Shown here piece after piece: positions 1 through 10,302 of a DNA stretch of 64,000 nt. The translations under genes and the position numbers were made by a program. Under the pieces are notes generated by a model that searched no databases, was not told the origin of the DNA, and saw only the letters and a program-made list of their open reading frames with translations. Positions within the stretch are counted from its first letter, which is position 1; every line of letters begins with the position of its first letter. This stretch comes from Bacillus mobilis (GTDB taxonomy: Bacteria > Bacillota > Bacilli > Bacillales > Bacillaceae_G), in the NCBI RefSeq assembly GCF_001884045.1, contig NZ_MACF01000041.1, forward strand, positions 62,001-126,000, given 5' to 3'.

Positions 1-29
1 AGAGCTAAGAGTGAAGATCTCTTAGCTCT
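1..29. promoter_or_regulatory. Perfect 11-bp inverted repeat in permease leader
   Basis: Arms 1-11 and 19-29 are perfectly complementary with a 7-nt loop. The hairpin sits just upstream of the ribosome binding site (AAAAGGGGG, about 37-45) of the permease that starts at 54. There is no T-run after it, so it is not an ordinary terminator; it may be the last hairpin of a longer leader cut off by the window edge. No riboswitch class could be assigned. Confidence 0.45.
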
Positions 30-53
30 TCTTGGCAAAAGGGGGCATACATC

Positions 54-1469
54 GTGGCCAACCTATTTAAAAAGAAATCCGTTACGCAATTGTTAGGTGA
101 AAGTAAAAGTAAAACTTTAACGAAAACGCTAGGGGCATTCGACCTAACAATGCTAGGGATTGGTGCGATAATCGGTACAGGAGTTCTAGTATTAACAGGA
201 TTAGTAGCAGCAAGAGATGCTGGTCCAGCAGTTATTTTTTCATTCATGATTGCAGCGATTGTTTGTGGATTTGCAGCGTTATGTTATGCAGAAGTTGCAT
301 CTACACTGCCGGTTTCAGGTAGTGTGTACACATATTCGTATGCAACAATTGGTGAGTTTGTTGCCCATTTAATGGGATGGACATTGTTATCCGTATATGT
401 CGTAACGACTGCCGCAGTAGCCGGAGGATGGACGGGTTATTTCCATAACCTAGTGAGTGGATTGGGACTTGAAATTCCAAAAGCATTGCTAACGATTCCA
501 GCACAAGGTGGTATGGTAAACTTACCAGCAGTTATCGTTACGTTAGTGATAACTTGGTTATTATCACGAGGTACGAAAGAAAGTAAGCGTGTGAATAACA
601 TAATGGTATTAATTAAAATTGGTATTGTTGTTTTATTCATTGCAGTTGGTGTATTTTACGTGAAACCAGAAAACTGGATACCATTTGCACCGTACGGTTT
701 AAGTGGAGTGTTCGCAGGGGGAGCAGCAGTATTCTTTGCTTTCTTAGGATTTGATGCATTAGCAACTTCTGCTGAAGAAGTAAAAAATCCACAACGTGAT
801 CTACCGATTGGTATTATTGCTTCGTTAGTGATTTGTACAATCATTTATGTTGTAGTTTGTCTCGTTATGACAGGTATGGTTTCTTATAAGGAATTAGATG
901 TACCTGAAGCTATGGCATATGTGTTAGAAGTTGTAGGACAAGATAAAGTGGCTGGTGTAATTGCTATTGGAGCTGTAATCGGTATTATGGCTGTAATTTT
1001 CGCTTACATTTATGCAACAACTCGTGTATTCTTCGCAATGAGCCGTGACGGTCTATTGCCAAAATCTTTCGCGAAAATTAACAAGAAGACTGAAGCGCCA
1101 ACATTTTCAGTTTGGTTAACAGGAATTGGTAGTGCTTTAATTGCTGGATTTATCGATTTAAAAGAATTGTCGAATTTAGCGAATATTGGAGCGTTATTAA
1201 CATTCGCCATGGTTGGTGTAACTGTTATCATTCTTCGTAAAACGCATCCGAAATTACAACGTGGATTTATGGTACCACTTGTACCGATTTTACCGATTAT
1301 TTCAGTTGCATGTTGTCTATTCTTAATGGTAAATTTACCATTAAAAACATGGATATACTTCGGTGTTTGGTTAGCAATCGGAGTGGTTGTATACTTTGTT
1401 TATTCGAAAAAGCATAGTCATTTAAAAGACGATGGAAGTTCGCAGGATAATTTAGAACAAGCTAATTAA
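54..1469 (+). CDS. APC-family amino-acid permease (YfnA/CAT-like)
   Basis: Integral membrane amino-acid transporter of 471 residues with about 12-13 hydrophobic segments. The N-terminal helix carries the APC signature region (GIGAIIGTGVLVLTG, residues ~36-50), and the length fits the cationic amino acid transporter/YfnA branch (about 460-480 residues). It starts at GTG 54 with a purine-rich SD 5-10 bases upstream. Short charged N- and C-terminal tails are cytoplasmic by the positive-inside rule. Substrate cannot be read from sequence; YfnA-like permeases take up branched or neutral amino acids in some bacilli. It is monocistronic, closed by a terminator at 1501-1536. Confidence 0.85.
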   Translation: MANLFKKKSVTQLLGESKSKTLTKTLGAFDLTMLGIGAIIGTGVLVLTGLVAARDAGPAVIFSFMIAAIVCGFAALCYAEVASTLPVSGSVYTYSYATIGEFVAHLMGWTLLSVYVVTTAAVAGGWTGYFHNLVSGLGLEIPKALLTIPAQGGMVNLPAVIVTLVITWLLSRGTKESKRVNNIMVLIKIGIVVLFIAVGVFYVKPENWIPFAPYGLSGVFAGGAAVFFAFLGFDALATSAEEVKNPQRDLPIGIIASLVICTIIYVVVCLVMTGMVSYKELDVPEAMAYVLEVVGQDKVAGVIAIGAVIGIMAVIFAYIYATTRVFFAMSRDGLLPKSFAKINKKTEAPTFSVWLTGIGSALIAGFIDLKELSNLANIGALLTFAMVGVTVIILRKTHPKLQRGFMVPLVPILPIISVACCLFLMVNLPLKTWIYFGVWLAIGVVVYFVYSKKHSHLKDDGSSQDNLEQAN

Positions 1470-1500
1470 CAGCTAATTAAAAGGGATATAAGTATAAGTA

Positions 1501-1540
1501 AGCCTTGTGCGTCTAGGGAACGCGCAAGGCTTTTTTCTTT
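1501..1540 (+). terminator. Rho-independent terminator of the permease gene
   Basis: Stem AGCCTTG-T-GCGT paired with ACGC-G-CAAGGCT (one central mismatch) followed by a T-run ending near 1540. Confidence 0.8.
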
Positions 1541-1649
1541 TGTGCAAAATGTACATCTTTTTTTGTATGAGAATGTAATGGATGCGGAAAATATGGATAG
1601 ACCTTTTTAAATGTGAACGAAATGTTCAAAAAAAATGTATGAGATTTCA

Positions 1650-1679
1650 TTGACACATATGAATAGGCGCTCATATAAT
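1650..1679 (+). promoter_or_regulatory. Sigma-A type promoter of cadC-cadA
   Basis: TTGACA at 1650-1655 and TATAAT at 1674-1679 with an 18-bp spacer, directly upstream of the ArsR-family operator and the cadC start. Confidence 0.7.
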
Positions 1680-1692
1680 AAGAGTATAAGAT

Positions 1693-1712
1693 ATATGAAC
1701 GATTGTTCATAT
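1693..1712. promoter_or_regulatory. ArsR/CadC-type operator
   Basis: Perfect palindrome ATATGAACGATTGTTCATAT just downstream of the -10 element. It matches the 12-2-12 type operators known for the SmtB/CadC/CzrA family (ATATGAA...TTCATAT half sites). Binding by the adjacent sensor would block transcription in the absence of metal (inference). Confidence 0.75.
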
Positions 1713-1736
1713 GTTCAAATGAAGAGGTGAGCTATA

Positions 1737-2114
1737 ATGGCTGGAAATAAAGTAGAAACACCACAAGAGACATGTTCTCAAACAGTAATTCATGAAGAAG
1801 TTGTTGATCAAGTAAAACAAACAATTCCAACTGATGAAAGTTTAAGTAAAGTAGCAGAATTATTTAAAGTATTAGGTGATCGTACACGTACGAGAATATT
1901 ACATGCGTTATTTGAAGCTGAAATGTGTGTTTGTGATTTAGCGTATTTATTAGGAATGACACAATCATCTATTTCACATCAGCTTCGTGTGTTAAAGCAA
2001 GCGAAACTTGTAAAGAATCGTAAAGAAGGCAAGGTCGTTTATTATTCGTTAGCTGATCAGCACGTAATTCATATCTTCGAGCAAGCGTTTGAACACGTAA
2101 ACGAGGAAGAATAA
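1737..2114 (+). CDS. cadC: ArsR/SmtB-family metal-sensing repressor (CadC-like)
   Basis: Winged-helix repressor of 125 residues that should release DNA on binding Cd/Zn/Pb. The recognition helix region is near TQSSISHQLRVLK (75-87). Two metal sites are visible: the alpha3 site CVCD (C64, C66) with a possible N-terminal partner C13, and a complete alpha5 site D107, H109, H120, E123, spaced exactly as in SmtB/CzrA. Having both makes it CadC-like rather than CzrA-like. A good SD (GAAGAGGTGA) precedes ATG 1737. It is followed after 23 bp by the P-type ATPase gene, and a palindromic operator overlaps its leader, so autoregulation of a cadC-cadA operon is the likely arrangement. Confidence 0.88.
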   Translation: MAGNKVETPQETCSQTVIHEEVVDQVKQTIPTDESLSKVAELFKVLGDRTRTRILHALFEAEMCVCDLAYLLGMTQSSISHQLRVLKQAKLVKNRKEGKVVYYSLADQHVIHIFEQAFEHVNEEE

Positions 2115-2137
2115 AAAGAACGCGAGGAGGGAGAACG

Positions 2138-4501
2138 ATGGCTGAAGCATTAGTGAAAAAGAAACTGGTGTTAGAAGGTTTAGATTGTGCGAACTGTGCA
2201 ATGAAAATTGAAAAAGGCGTTGGGAATATAGAAGGAGTAAATTCTTGCTCTGTAAATTTCGCGACAAAAACAATGGTTTTAGAAACAGCACAAAATAAAG
2301 AAAGCGAAGTTGTTACAGAAGCAAAGCAACTCGTTACAAAATTAGAACCGCATATTAAAGTACAAGAAGAAAAAAATACAAAAGTAGCAAAAGAAGTGTT
2401 TATATTAGAAGGTTTAGATTGTGCAAACTGTGCGATGAAAATCGAAAATAAAGTGAAAGAAATGCCGACCGTTTCAGAAGCAACTGTTGATTTCGTATCA
2501 AAGAAATTAAGAGTTGAAGTAGCGAATAAAAGAGAATTAGAAGCGACTGTAGTAAATATAACGAATGTTGTTCAAAAGTTAGAACCAGATGTGAAAGTTG
2601 TTCGTGAAGAAAAAGGTGGTCACCACGGACATAGTCACGACCATGGTGAAGCAAATGTGAAAAAGATGGTAGGACGATTAGTGGTCGGCGGAGTTTTGAC
2701 AGCAATTGCTGCATTAGCTGGCTTACCACAAATGATAACAATTCCGTTATTCGTCGTTGCGTATTTATTAATAGGTGGAGATATTGTTTGGAGAGCGGTA
2801 AGAAACATAACTCGCGGCCAAGTGTTCGATGAGAACTTCTTAATGGCAATTGCAACACTAGGAGCTTTTGCGATTCAACAATATTCAGAAGCTGTTGCGG
2901 TAATGCTATTCTATCAAGTGGGGGAACTATTCCAAAGTATTGCGGTCAATCGCTCCCGAAAATCAATTACTTCATTAATGGATATCCGTCCTGATTATGC
3001 GAATGTGAAGGTTGGAAATGAAACGAAACAAGTATCACCAGAAGATGTACGAATCGGCGATTATATTATCGTGAAGCCTGGTGAGAAAGTACCATTAGAC
3101 GGAAAAGTAGTTGAAGGAACATCAATGGTAGATACTTCAGCGTTGACTGGTGAATCTGTACCACGTGAAGTCGAAGTTGGAAATGACGTATTAAGTGGTT
3201 TTGTGAACCAAAATGGTGTATTAACAATTGAAGTTACAAAAGAATTTGGTGAATCAACTGTATCAAAAATTTTAGATTTAGTTCAAAATGCAAGCAGTAA
3301 AAAAGCGCCAACAGAAAACTTTATTACGAAGTTCGCGCGTTACTATACTCCAGTTGTAGTTATTACAGCAGCGATCATGGCATTTATTCCACCACTTATT
3401 TTAGAAGGAGCTACATTCTCAGAATGGATTTATAGAGCTTTAGTGTTCTTAGTAATCTCTTGTCCATGTGCGTTAGTTGTATCTATTCCTCTTGGATTCT
3501 TTGGAGGGATTGGTGGTGCATCTAAAAGTGGTGTATTAATAAAAGGAAGTAACTATTTAGAAGCTTTAAATGATGTGAAATATATTGTTTTTGATAAAAC
3601 GGGAACATTAACAAAAGGTGTCTTCAAAGTTACAAAAATGGAACCAAGTGAAGGCATAAAAAATGAAGAATTATTAGAGTATGCAGCATTTGCTGAAGTG
3701 TATTCTAATCATCCAATTGCACAATCGATTCGAAAGGCATATGGAAAATCAATTGATGAAAAAATAATCGATGATTATAACGAAATTTCTGGTCACGGTA
3801 CAGTCGTAAAAGTACAAGGAAAAGAAATTTTTGCAGGTAATGCTAAATTAATGAAAAAAGAAAACATTACATTTAAGCAACCAGAAACGGTAGGTACATT
3901 AGTTCACGTTGCTGTAGATGGAGAATATGCAGGTTATATCGTTATCTCTGATGAGGTAAAAGAAGATTCAAAACAAGCAATTCAAAAATTAAAAGAACTA
4001 GGTATTAAGAAGACAGTCATGTTAACTGGTGATGCAAAAGCAGTTGGTGAAGCTGTCGGTAAGGAATTAGGTTTAGATGAAGTTCACGCAGAACTATTAC
4101 CGCAACAAAAAGTAGAAGAGATTGAAAAAATTGATGCGGCGAAGAACGGAAAAGAAAAAGTTGCTTTCGTTGGTGATGGTATTAATGACACACCGGTATT
4201 AGCAAGAGCAGATGTTGGTATTGCGATGGGTGGTTTAGGATCAGATGCAGCGATTGAGGCGGCAGACATCGTTATTATGACTGATGAGCCTTCAAAAATT
4301 GCAACAGCCTTACACATCGCAAAACGTACACGACGCATTGTATGGCAGAATATTATCTTTGCATTAGGGGTAAAAGGATTAGTTTTATTACTTGGTGCTT
4401 TCGGTATCGCAACAATGTGGGAAGCTGTCTTCTCAGATGTTGGTGTGACACTACTTGCAGTGTTAAATGCAATGCGTGTACTACGAGTGAAAGATTTATA
4501 A
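2138..4501 (+). CDS. cadA: Cd/Zn/Pb-exporting P1B-type ATPase (CadA)
   Basis: Metal-efflux ATPase of 787 residues in the cytoplasmic membrane. Two N-terminal heavy-metal-associated domains have GLDCANC metal sites (C17/C20 and C95/C98). A His-rich linker (HHGHSHDH, ~162-169) joins them to the membrane part. Core motifs in order: actuator TGES (337-340), transmembrane CPC (442-444), phosphorylation site DKTGTLT (D486), the HP motif in SNHPIAQS, and GDGIND (679-684). CPC plus the cadC neighbour indicates Zn2+/Cd2+/Pb2+ export rather than Cu+. SD GAGGAGGGAG lies before ATG 2138. Tandem HMA domains plus a His linker are more than the single domain of plasmid pI258 CadA. Confidence 0.92.
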   Translation: MAEALVKKKLVLEGLDCANCAMKIEKGVGNIEGVNSCSVNFATKTMVLETAQNKESEVVTEAKQLVTKLEPHIKVQEEKNTKVAKEVFILEGLDCANCAMKIENKVKEMPTVSEATVDFVSKKLRVEVANKRELEATVVNITNVVQKLEPDVKVVREEKGGHHGHSHDHGEANVKKMVGRLVVGGVLTAIAALAGLPQMITIPLFVVAYLLIGGDIVWRAVRNITRGQVFDENFLMAIATLGAFAIQQYSEAVAVMLFYQVGELFQSIAVNRSRKSITSLMDIRPDYANVKVGNETKQVSPEDVRIGDYIIVKPGEKVPLDGKVVEGTSMVDTSALTGESVPREVEVGNDVLSGFVNQNGVLTIEVTKEFGESTVSKILDLVQNASSKKAPTENFITKFARYYTPVVVITAAIMAFIPPLILEGATFSEWIYRALVFLVISCPCALVVSIPLGFFGGIGGASKSGVLIKGSNYLEALNDVKYIVFDKTGTLTKGVFKVTKMEPSEGIKNEELLEYAAFAEVYSNHPIAQSIRKAYGKSIDEKIIDDYNEISGHGTVVKVQGKEIFAGNAKLMKKENITFKQPETVGTLVHVAVDGEYAGYIVISDEVKEDSKQAIQKLKELGIKKTVMLTGDAKAVGEAVGKELGLDEVHAELLPQQKVEEIEKIDAAKNGKEKVAFVGDGINDTPVLARADVGIAMGGLGSDAAIEAADIVIMTDEPSKIATALHIAKRTRRIVWQNIIFALGVKGLVLLLGAFGIATMWEAVFSDVGVTLLAVLNAMRVLRVKDL

Positions 4502-4532
4502 AAAAGAGGACGCAACCTGCGTCCTCTTTTTT
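4501..4532 (+). terminator. Terminator of cadC-cadA
   Basis: AAAAAGAGGACGCA / TGCGTCCTCTTTTT perfect stem, loop ACC, starting at the cadA stop codon. Confidence 0.9.
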
Positions 4533-4676
4533 AGGTTATTTTGTTGAAATTGACTCAATAAAATAATAGCAAATATTATTTTATAAATAAATAACGTAAT
4601 ATTGAAATTTACAAATAAAAAATATTTGTCTTATTATTTTAATATATTTTTCACAAAGATACATATCGTATTGAAA

Positions 4677-4705
4677 AAACAGAGAAGAAGAAGCTTCTCT
4701 GTTTT
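4677..4705. terminator. Hairpin downstream of pncB (minus strand)
   Basis: AAACAGAGAAG / CTTCTCTGTTT inverted repeat with a short loop, between cadA and pncB; with flanking T/A tracts it can terminate pncB transcription after the repeat at 4703-4757. Confidence 0.55.
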
Positions 4706-4757
4706 ATCCCACTTTAATGGGTAGTAAGACCCCCCACTGATTAAAGTTTCACTTTAT
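4703..4757. repeat. Short bcr-type repeat (internally deleted copy)
   Basis: 55-bp segment bounded by TTTAT on both sides (4703-4707 and 4753-4757). It shares its left end (TTATCCC, AGTAAGACCCC) and right end (CCCCACTGATTAA, TCACTTTAT) with the 110-bp element at 17334-17443 but lacks the middle. TTTAT flanks are what is reported for bcr1 elements of the B. cereus group; assignment to that family is from memory. The right TTTAT contains the pncB stop codon. Confidence 0.6.
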
Positions 4758-6217
4758 TTTTGTATATTTTTTTCAACTTGTTCTCGAACAGTTTGGATGT
4801 AATTCATTTTATGATCCCAACATTCTTGACTTAAATCGACAGGGTACTCTTCGGGATTTAAAGTTCGCATATACTCTTCCCAAAATAGCGCGAGACTCTG
4901 TTCATTATATTTTTGAATAGCTAATATATCTGGTAGTTCATATGTTCTTTCGCCGCTAACGAAAATGTCTTTATGCAGTTCGCGAGCTTCAAAGTTTGTT
5001 ACAAATTTACTTATATACGTGTGAACAGGGTGAAACATTTTTAAGCGTTCTTCTTTTCCTGGTTCTTCAGAATCTAATGCAATATAATCGCCTTCTGCAT
5101 GATCGTTAACTCGATTGATAATGCGATAAATTCGTTTCAGTCCTGGAGTCGTAATTTTTTCAGGGTTAGATGAAATTTTAATTGTATCATTTAACTTTCC
5201 ATCCGTATCTTCAATCGCAACTAGTTTATAAACAGCTCCTAATGCCGGTTGCTCAAAGGATGTAATCAATTTTGTTCCAACGCCCCATACATCAATTTTT
5301 GCTCCTTGAGATTTCAAATGCATAATTGTGTATTCATCTAAATCGCTAGAAGCAATAATTTTTGTATGTGTAAACCCAGCTTCATCTAGTAGTTTTCTTG
5401 CTTTTTTAGATAAATAAGCCATATCACCACTATCAAGGCGAATGCCATAAAAATCGATACGATCTCCAAACTCTTTCGCGACGCGAATCGCATTTGGAAC
5501 ACCTGATTTTAAAGTGTCGTATGTATCAACGAGAAAGACGCATTTTTTATGAGTTTCAGCGTATTTCTTAAACGCGATATATTCATCGCGATACGCTTGA
5601 ACGAAAGAGTGAGCGTGTGTGCCGGCTACAGGTATCCCGAAGCGTTTTCCAGCACGAACGTTACTCGTAGATGAGAAACCACCAATAAAGGCAGCGCGTG
5701 TGCCCCAAAGAGCAGCGTCAAACTCGTGAGCACGTCTTGTACCGAATTCTAAAAGTTCATCATTATTTGCAGCATGCTTCATACGAGCAGCTTTTGTTGC
5801 AATTAATGTTTGGTAATTCACAATGTTTAACAGGGCAGTTTCAATAATTTGTGCTTCGCCGAGCGGTGCATCAACGCGTAATAAAGGCTCGTTATTAAAT
5901 ACAACTTCACCTTCTTGCATACTTCGAATCGTCCCAGTGAATTTCATATTTTGTAAGTACTGAAGGAATTCTTCTTCAAATTGTAATTCTGCTAAATAAG
6001 CGATATCGCTTTCGGTAAAGCTGAAGTTTTCTATGTACTCTACAATCTTTTCAAGACCAGCAAAAACAGCATAACCGTTCTCAAATGGAAGCTTTCGAAA
6101 GTATAAATCAAACACTGAGCGGCGATTGTGAATACCATCTTTCCAATATGTATAAGCCATATTAATTTGATATAAATCTGTATGTAAGGCATAGCTATCG
6201 TCTTTATAATAAGTCAT
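4754..6217 (-). CDS. pncB: Nicotinate phosphoribosyltransferase
   Basis: Cytoplasmic enzyme of the Preiss-Handler NAD salvage route: nicotinate + PRPP (+ATP) to nicotinate mononucleotide. 487 residues, normal length for the bacterial NAPRTase family. The N-terminal LHTDLYQINMAY block, the FEVGTRRAHEFDAA-like stretch (here EFGTRRAHEFDAA) and GTHAHSFVQAY near residue 200, which holds the phosphorylated histidine region, are all present. ATG 6217 has SD GGAGGTG nine bases upstream. Its stop codon lies inside the TTTAT boundary of the downstream repeat. Confidence 0.93.
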   Translation of the reverse strand: MTYYKDDSYALHTDLYQINMAYTYWKDGIHNRRSVFDLYFRKLPFENGYAVFAGLEKIVEYIENFSFTESDIAYLAELQFEEEFLQYLQNMKFTGTIRSMQEGEVVFNNEPLLRVDAPLGEAQIIETALLNIVNYQTLIATKAARMKHAANNDELLEFGTRRAHEFDAALWGTRAAFIGGFSSTSNVRAGKRFGIPVAGTHAHSFVQAYRDEYIAFKKYAETHKKCVFLVDTYDTLKSGVPNAIRVAKEFGDRIDFYGIRLDSGDMAYLSKKARKLLDEAGFTHTKIIASSDLDEYTIMHLKSQGAKIDVWGVGTKLITSFEQPALGAVYKLVAIEDTDGKLNDTIKISSNPEKITTPGLKRIYRIINRVNDHAEGDYIALDSEEPGKEERLKMFHPVHTYISKFVTNFEARELHKDIFVSGERTYELPDILAIQKYNEQSLALFWEEYMRTLNPEEYPVDLSQECWDHKMNYIQTVREQVEKNIQK

Positions 6218-6416
6218 CGCGAAAACACCTCCATAATTTGGTTATAGTATACCAATTTTTCACCGCCCGTAGCAAAGGATGGATATGAAAGTATAGTCAA
6301 GAGGGAAAAAAATGAAATATTGCATATTTTTTAGAAAATTAACATTTATCAATTTATATTTCTCAAGATTTTATGTATTATTAGAGTAATGGGGGTAATG
6401 AGAATGGAGGAGGACA

Positions 6417-7676
6417 ATGCAACAAACATTAGAAAAAATAGGCAAACAAGTCTTTTATAAACGGCTACAGCAAAAAATGACACAAGAAGAATTATGTCAG
6501 GGCATTTGTTCTGTCTCATACTTAAGTAAGATCGAAAATGGAAAAATCGAAGCATCAGAAGAGATTCTACAATTGCTCTGCACAAGGTTAGAAATTGCCG
6601 TGACGGATTTGAGAGATGTAGAAGAAGATGTGAAGGGGAAGCTGGATGAGTGGTTGAATGCACTTGTTCATTTGGACAAGCAGCAAGTAGAACGCATATA
6701 TGAAGAATTACAAGGTGAAATGAAGCATGTTTTGGATTTTGAAATTATAAATTATTATAAACTGTTGTATACGCGTTATTTAATGATGAAGAGAGATTTA
6801 CCTGCTGTTGAAGAAGAATTGGATAAGTTGAAGAAAGTGTATAAGAAATACTCACCTTTTCAGAAGATGTTATATACGTATAATAAGGCATTATTATATT
6901 CTGTAGAGTACAAATATACACAGGCATTAGAATATTTGTTAAAGACAGAAGCAATGGCAAAAGAATTAGGATATTATGAAACGGGAATATATTATAATTT
7001 AGCACTGACATATAGTCAGATGGAAATAGATCATATGACATTATACTTTGCTAATGTGGCATTAGAGGGCTTTAAAAGTGAATATAAATTTAGAAATATA
7101 ATTAATTGCAAGTTTTTAATTGCTTTTAGTTATACTAGAAAAAAACAATACAATGAAGCTATGGAAATTTATAATCATATCATAAGGGAAGCAACCTCTT
7201 TTGCGGATAAAGATAATATTCTATCTATTGCTTTAAATAATATTGGCTACCTGTATTATTGCCAAAAAAATTATACCAAGGCAAAAGAGTACTATATAGA
7301 ATGCCTAAAGTATAAAAAAGAAGAGGATATGAACTATATTGATGCTATGTATGAGCTTTCGTTACAGTGTATTCAATTAGGAGAGATCGAGGAAGCGGCT
7401 AAATGGATTGAAAAAGGCATCAATGCCGCAAGGAAAGATGATAGATATAAAGGGATGTTGTATTTATTGTTAAGTCTACAGTATAAGTACTTTGAAGCAA
7501 GAGATATTTATAAAAAATTTCTAGAAACAGAAGTAGTTCCTTTCTTTAAAGCAGAGGAAAATATAAAAGATTTAAAGAAGATATACTTAGAACTAGCTGA
7601 ATATTTAGAAGAATGTTCAGATTTTAAAGAAAGTAATCGCTACTATAAGTTAGCGATAAACTTATTAGAAGAATAA
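6417..7676 (+). CDS. nprR: NprR quorum-sensing regulator (RNPP family)
   Basis: Bifunctional transcription factor/sporulation phosphatase of the Rap-NprR-PlcR-PrgX family, 419 residues. An N-terminal HTH_3 domain (about 8-62; MTQEELCQGICSVSYLSKIENGK) is followed by helical TPR repeats (about 75-419; e.g. ALNNIGYLYYCQKNYTKAKEYY) that bind the NprX peptide. In B. thuringiensis, NprR bound to NprX activates nprA and other degradative genes at the start of sporulation; without peptide it acts as a Spo0F phosphatase. SD GGAGGA lies just before ATG 6417. The peptide gene follows after 14 bp and the target protease gene after that, the classical cassette order. Confidence 0.92.
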   Translation: MQQTLEKIGKQVFYKRLQQKMTQEELCQGICSVSYLSKIENGKIEASEEILQLLCTRLEIAVTDLRDVEEDVKGKLDEWLNALVHLDKQQVERIYEELQGEMKHVLDFEIINYYKLLYTRYLMMKRDLPAVEEELDKLKKVYKKYSPFQKMLYTYNKALLYSVEYKYTQALEYLLKTEAMAKELGYYETGIYYNLALTYSQMEIDHMTLYFANVALEGFKSEYKFRNIINCKFLIAFSYTRKKQYNEAMEIYNHIIREATSFADKDNILSIALNNIGYLYYCQKNYTKAKEYYIECLKYKKEEDMNYIDAMYELSLQCIQLGEIEEAAKWIEKGINAARKDDRYKGMLYLLLSLQYKYFEARDIYKKFLETEVVPFFKAEENIKDLKKIYLELAEYLEECSDFKESNRYYKLAINLLEE

Positions 7677-7690
7677 AGAGGAGGAATAGT

Positions 7691-7819
7691 ATGAAAAAGT
7701 TAATTGCAGGAACATTGGTAGTTATGGCGATTGCGGCAGTGGTATTGGATATTCAATATGCGTGGAAACCAGATACTCTTGGTCAAGAAGCTAAAACAGT
7801 CCAACAAATTAATTCATAA
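7691..7819 (+). CDS. nprX: NprX signalling peptide precursor (WKPDTLG type)
   Basis: 42-residue pre-peptide. It has a basic start and hydrophobic secretion segment (KKLIAGTLVVMAIAAVV), then a C-terminal part containing WKPDTLG at residues 25-31. In B. thuringiensis 407 the active NprX heptapeptide is SKPDIVG (established), so this strain carries a variant in which Ser, Ile and Val are replaced by Trp, Thr and Leu while K-P-D and G are kept. SD GAGGAATAGT precedes ATG 7691. It lies between nprR and nprA and ends before a strong terminator. Confidence 0.9.
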   Translation: MKKLIAGTLVVMAIAAVVLDIQYAWKPDTLGQEAKTVQQINS

Positions 7820-7821
7820 TG

Positions 7822-7866
7822 GAGAAACCCCTTTCCAACCGGAAAGGGGTTTCTCAATATTTTTCC
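7822..7866 (+). terminator. Terminator of nprR-nprX
   Basis: GAGAAACCCCTTT / AAAGGGGTTTCTC perfect 13-bp stem (7822-7834, 7843-7855) followed by a T-rich stretch. It separates nprX from nprA, so nprA needs its own promoter in 7867-7989. Confidence 0.88.
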
Positions 7867-7977
7867 CCCAAAAATCTACAAAACTTGAGAAAATAATTAA
7901 TTGAATTTTTAGTATATTAATAGTGGAAACATAGTGCTACGATAAAACTACTCTTTTTCACAAAAATTTTTTATTAG

Positions 7978-9690
<1,713 letters not shown>

Positions 9691-9726
9691 GGCTGTAAGA
9701 GATAGCTATTAATAAAATACCTCAAA

Positions 9727-9760
9727 AATAAAGAAGGAGCCTATGCTCCTTCTTTATTTT
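9727..9760. terminator. Bidirectional terminator between nprA and the VTT protein gene
   Basis: AATAAAGAAGGAGC / GCTCCTTCTTTATT, 14-bp perfect stem, loop CTAT, T-run on the plus side and A-run on the other, serving both convergent genes. Confidence 0.88.
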
Positions 9761-10302
9761 TTTCTCCATTTTTTCCACAAATAATACAATCCGATACAAC
9801 CCGCGATTGTTACAATCCACTTCGCTTCGTTTGTACCATTCATGACATGGTATGCAGAATATACTTCAATCAATAAGGACGGTATTTTACCTATTGTACT
9901 GGCAATACTGAAGGATAGTAATGACATTTTGCCTAGAGCCGCAAATAAAGTCACGATACTGGATGGAATAAATGGAATAAAACGAAAAGATAGGACGAGT
10001 AGAAAGGCCTCTCTACCTTCTACGTAAAGAAGGCGTTCTACCTTAGGATACTTATTTACTTTATCGTGAGTGAACTTTTGAAGGCCTAGACGATAAATAT
10101 AAAACGAGATAATAGCCCCTAAGGCCTCACCTATGATCGAAATGATTGTACCGTTTACTACGCCAAAGAGCTGTATGTTAATGGCGGTTAAAAAAATACT
10201 AGGGATAAAACCTAAAAGACTGATGATGATGTTAATTAAGATACTAAGTGGAATTGCGATTGAATAATAGTCTGTTAAGAAGTTTTGAATTGTTTCAGCC
10301 AT
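9754..10302 (-). CDS. VTT-domain (TVP38/TMEM64, DedA-like) membrane protein
   Basis: 182-residue polytopic protein of the SNARE-associated/VTT family. Visible family features are GEALGAIISFYIYRLG (~59-74) and the FRFIPFIPSSIVTLFAALGKMSLLSF block (~103-128) with its Arg and Pro residues in the re-entrant region. Related proteins flip or transport lipids or support membrane homeostasis; the substrate of this one is unknown. It starts at ATG 10302 with SD AAAGGA and its stop region overlaps the shared terminator. Confidence 0.8.
   Translation of the reverse strand: MAETIQNFLTDYYSIAIPLSILINIIISLLGFIPSIFLTAINIQLFGVVNGTIISIIGEALGAIISFYIYRLGLQKFTHDKVNKYPKVERLLYVEGREAFLLVLSFRFIPFIPSSIVTLFAALGKMSLLSFSIASTIGKIPSLLIEVYSAYHVMNGTNEAKWIVTIAGCIGLYYLWKKWRKK

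Noticed and set aside
1-53. Riboswitch or T-box in the first permease leader
   Set aside because: Only one hairpin is inside the window and no T-box (AGGGTGG) or riboswitch core is visible.
2400-2858. 152-codon open frame on the minus strand inside cadA
   Set aside because: Antisense to a gene with complete conserved motifs; no SD and low-complexity Leu/Ser/His product typical of a shadow frame.
4084-4515. 143-codon minus-strand frame at the 3' end of cadA
   Set aside because: Complement of the GDGIND region; no independent support.
6311-6326. PlcR box upstream of nprR
   Set aside because: AATGAAA-TA-TTGCATA has PlcR-like half sites, but the spacer is one base short and the first base differs from TATGNAANNNNTNCATA. 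PlcR control of nprR has been reported in B. thuringiensis, so it is worth a test, but the site does not meet the consensus.
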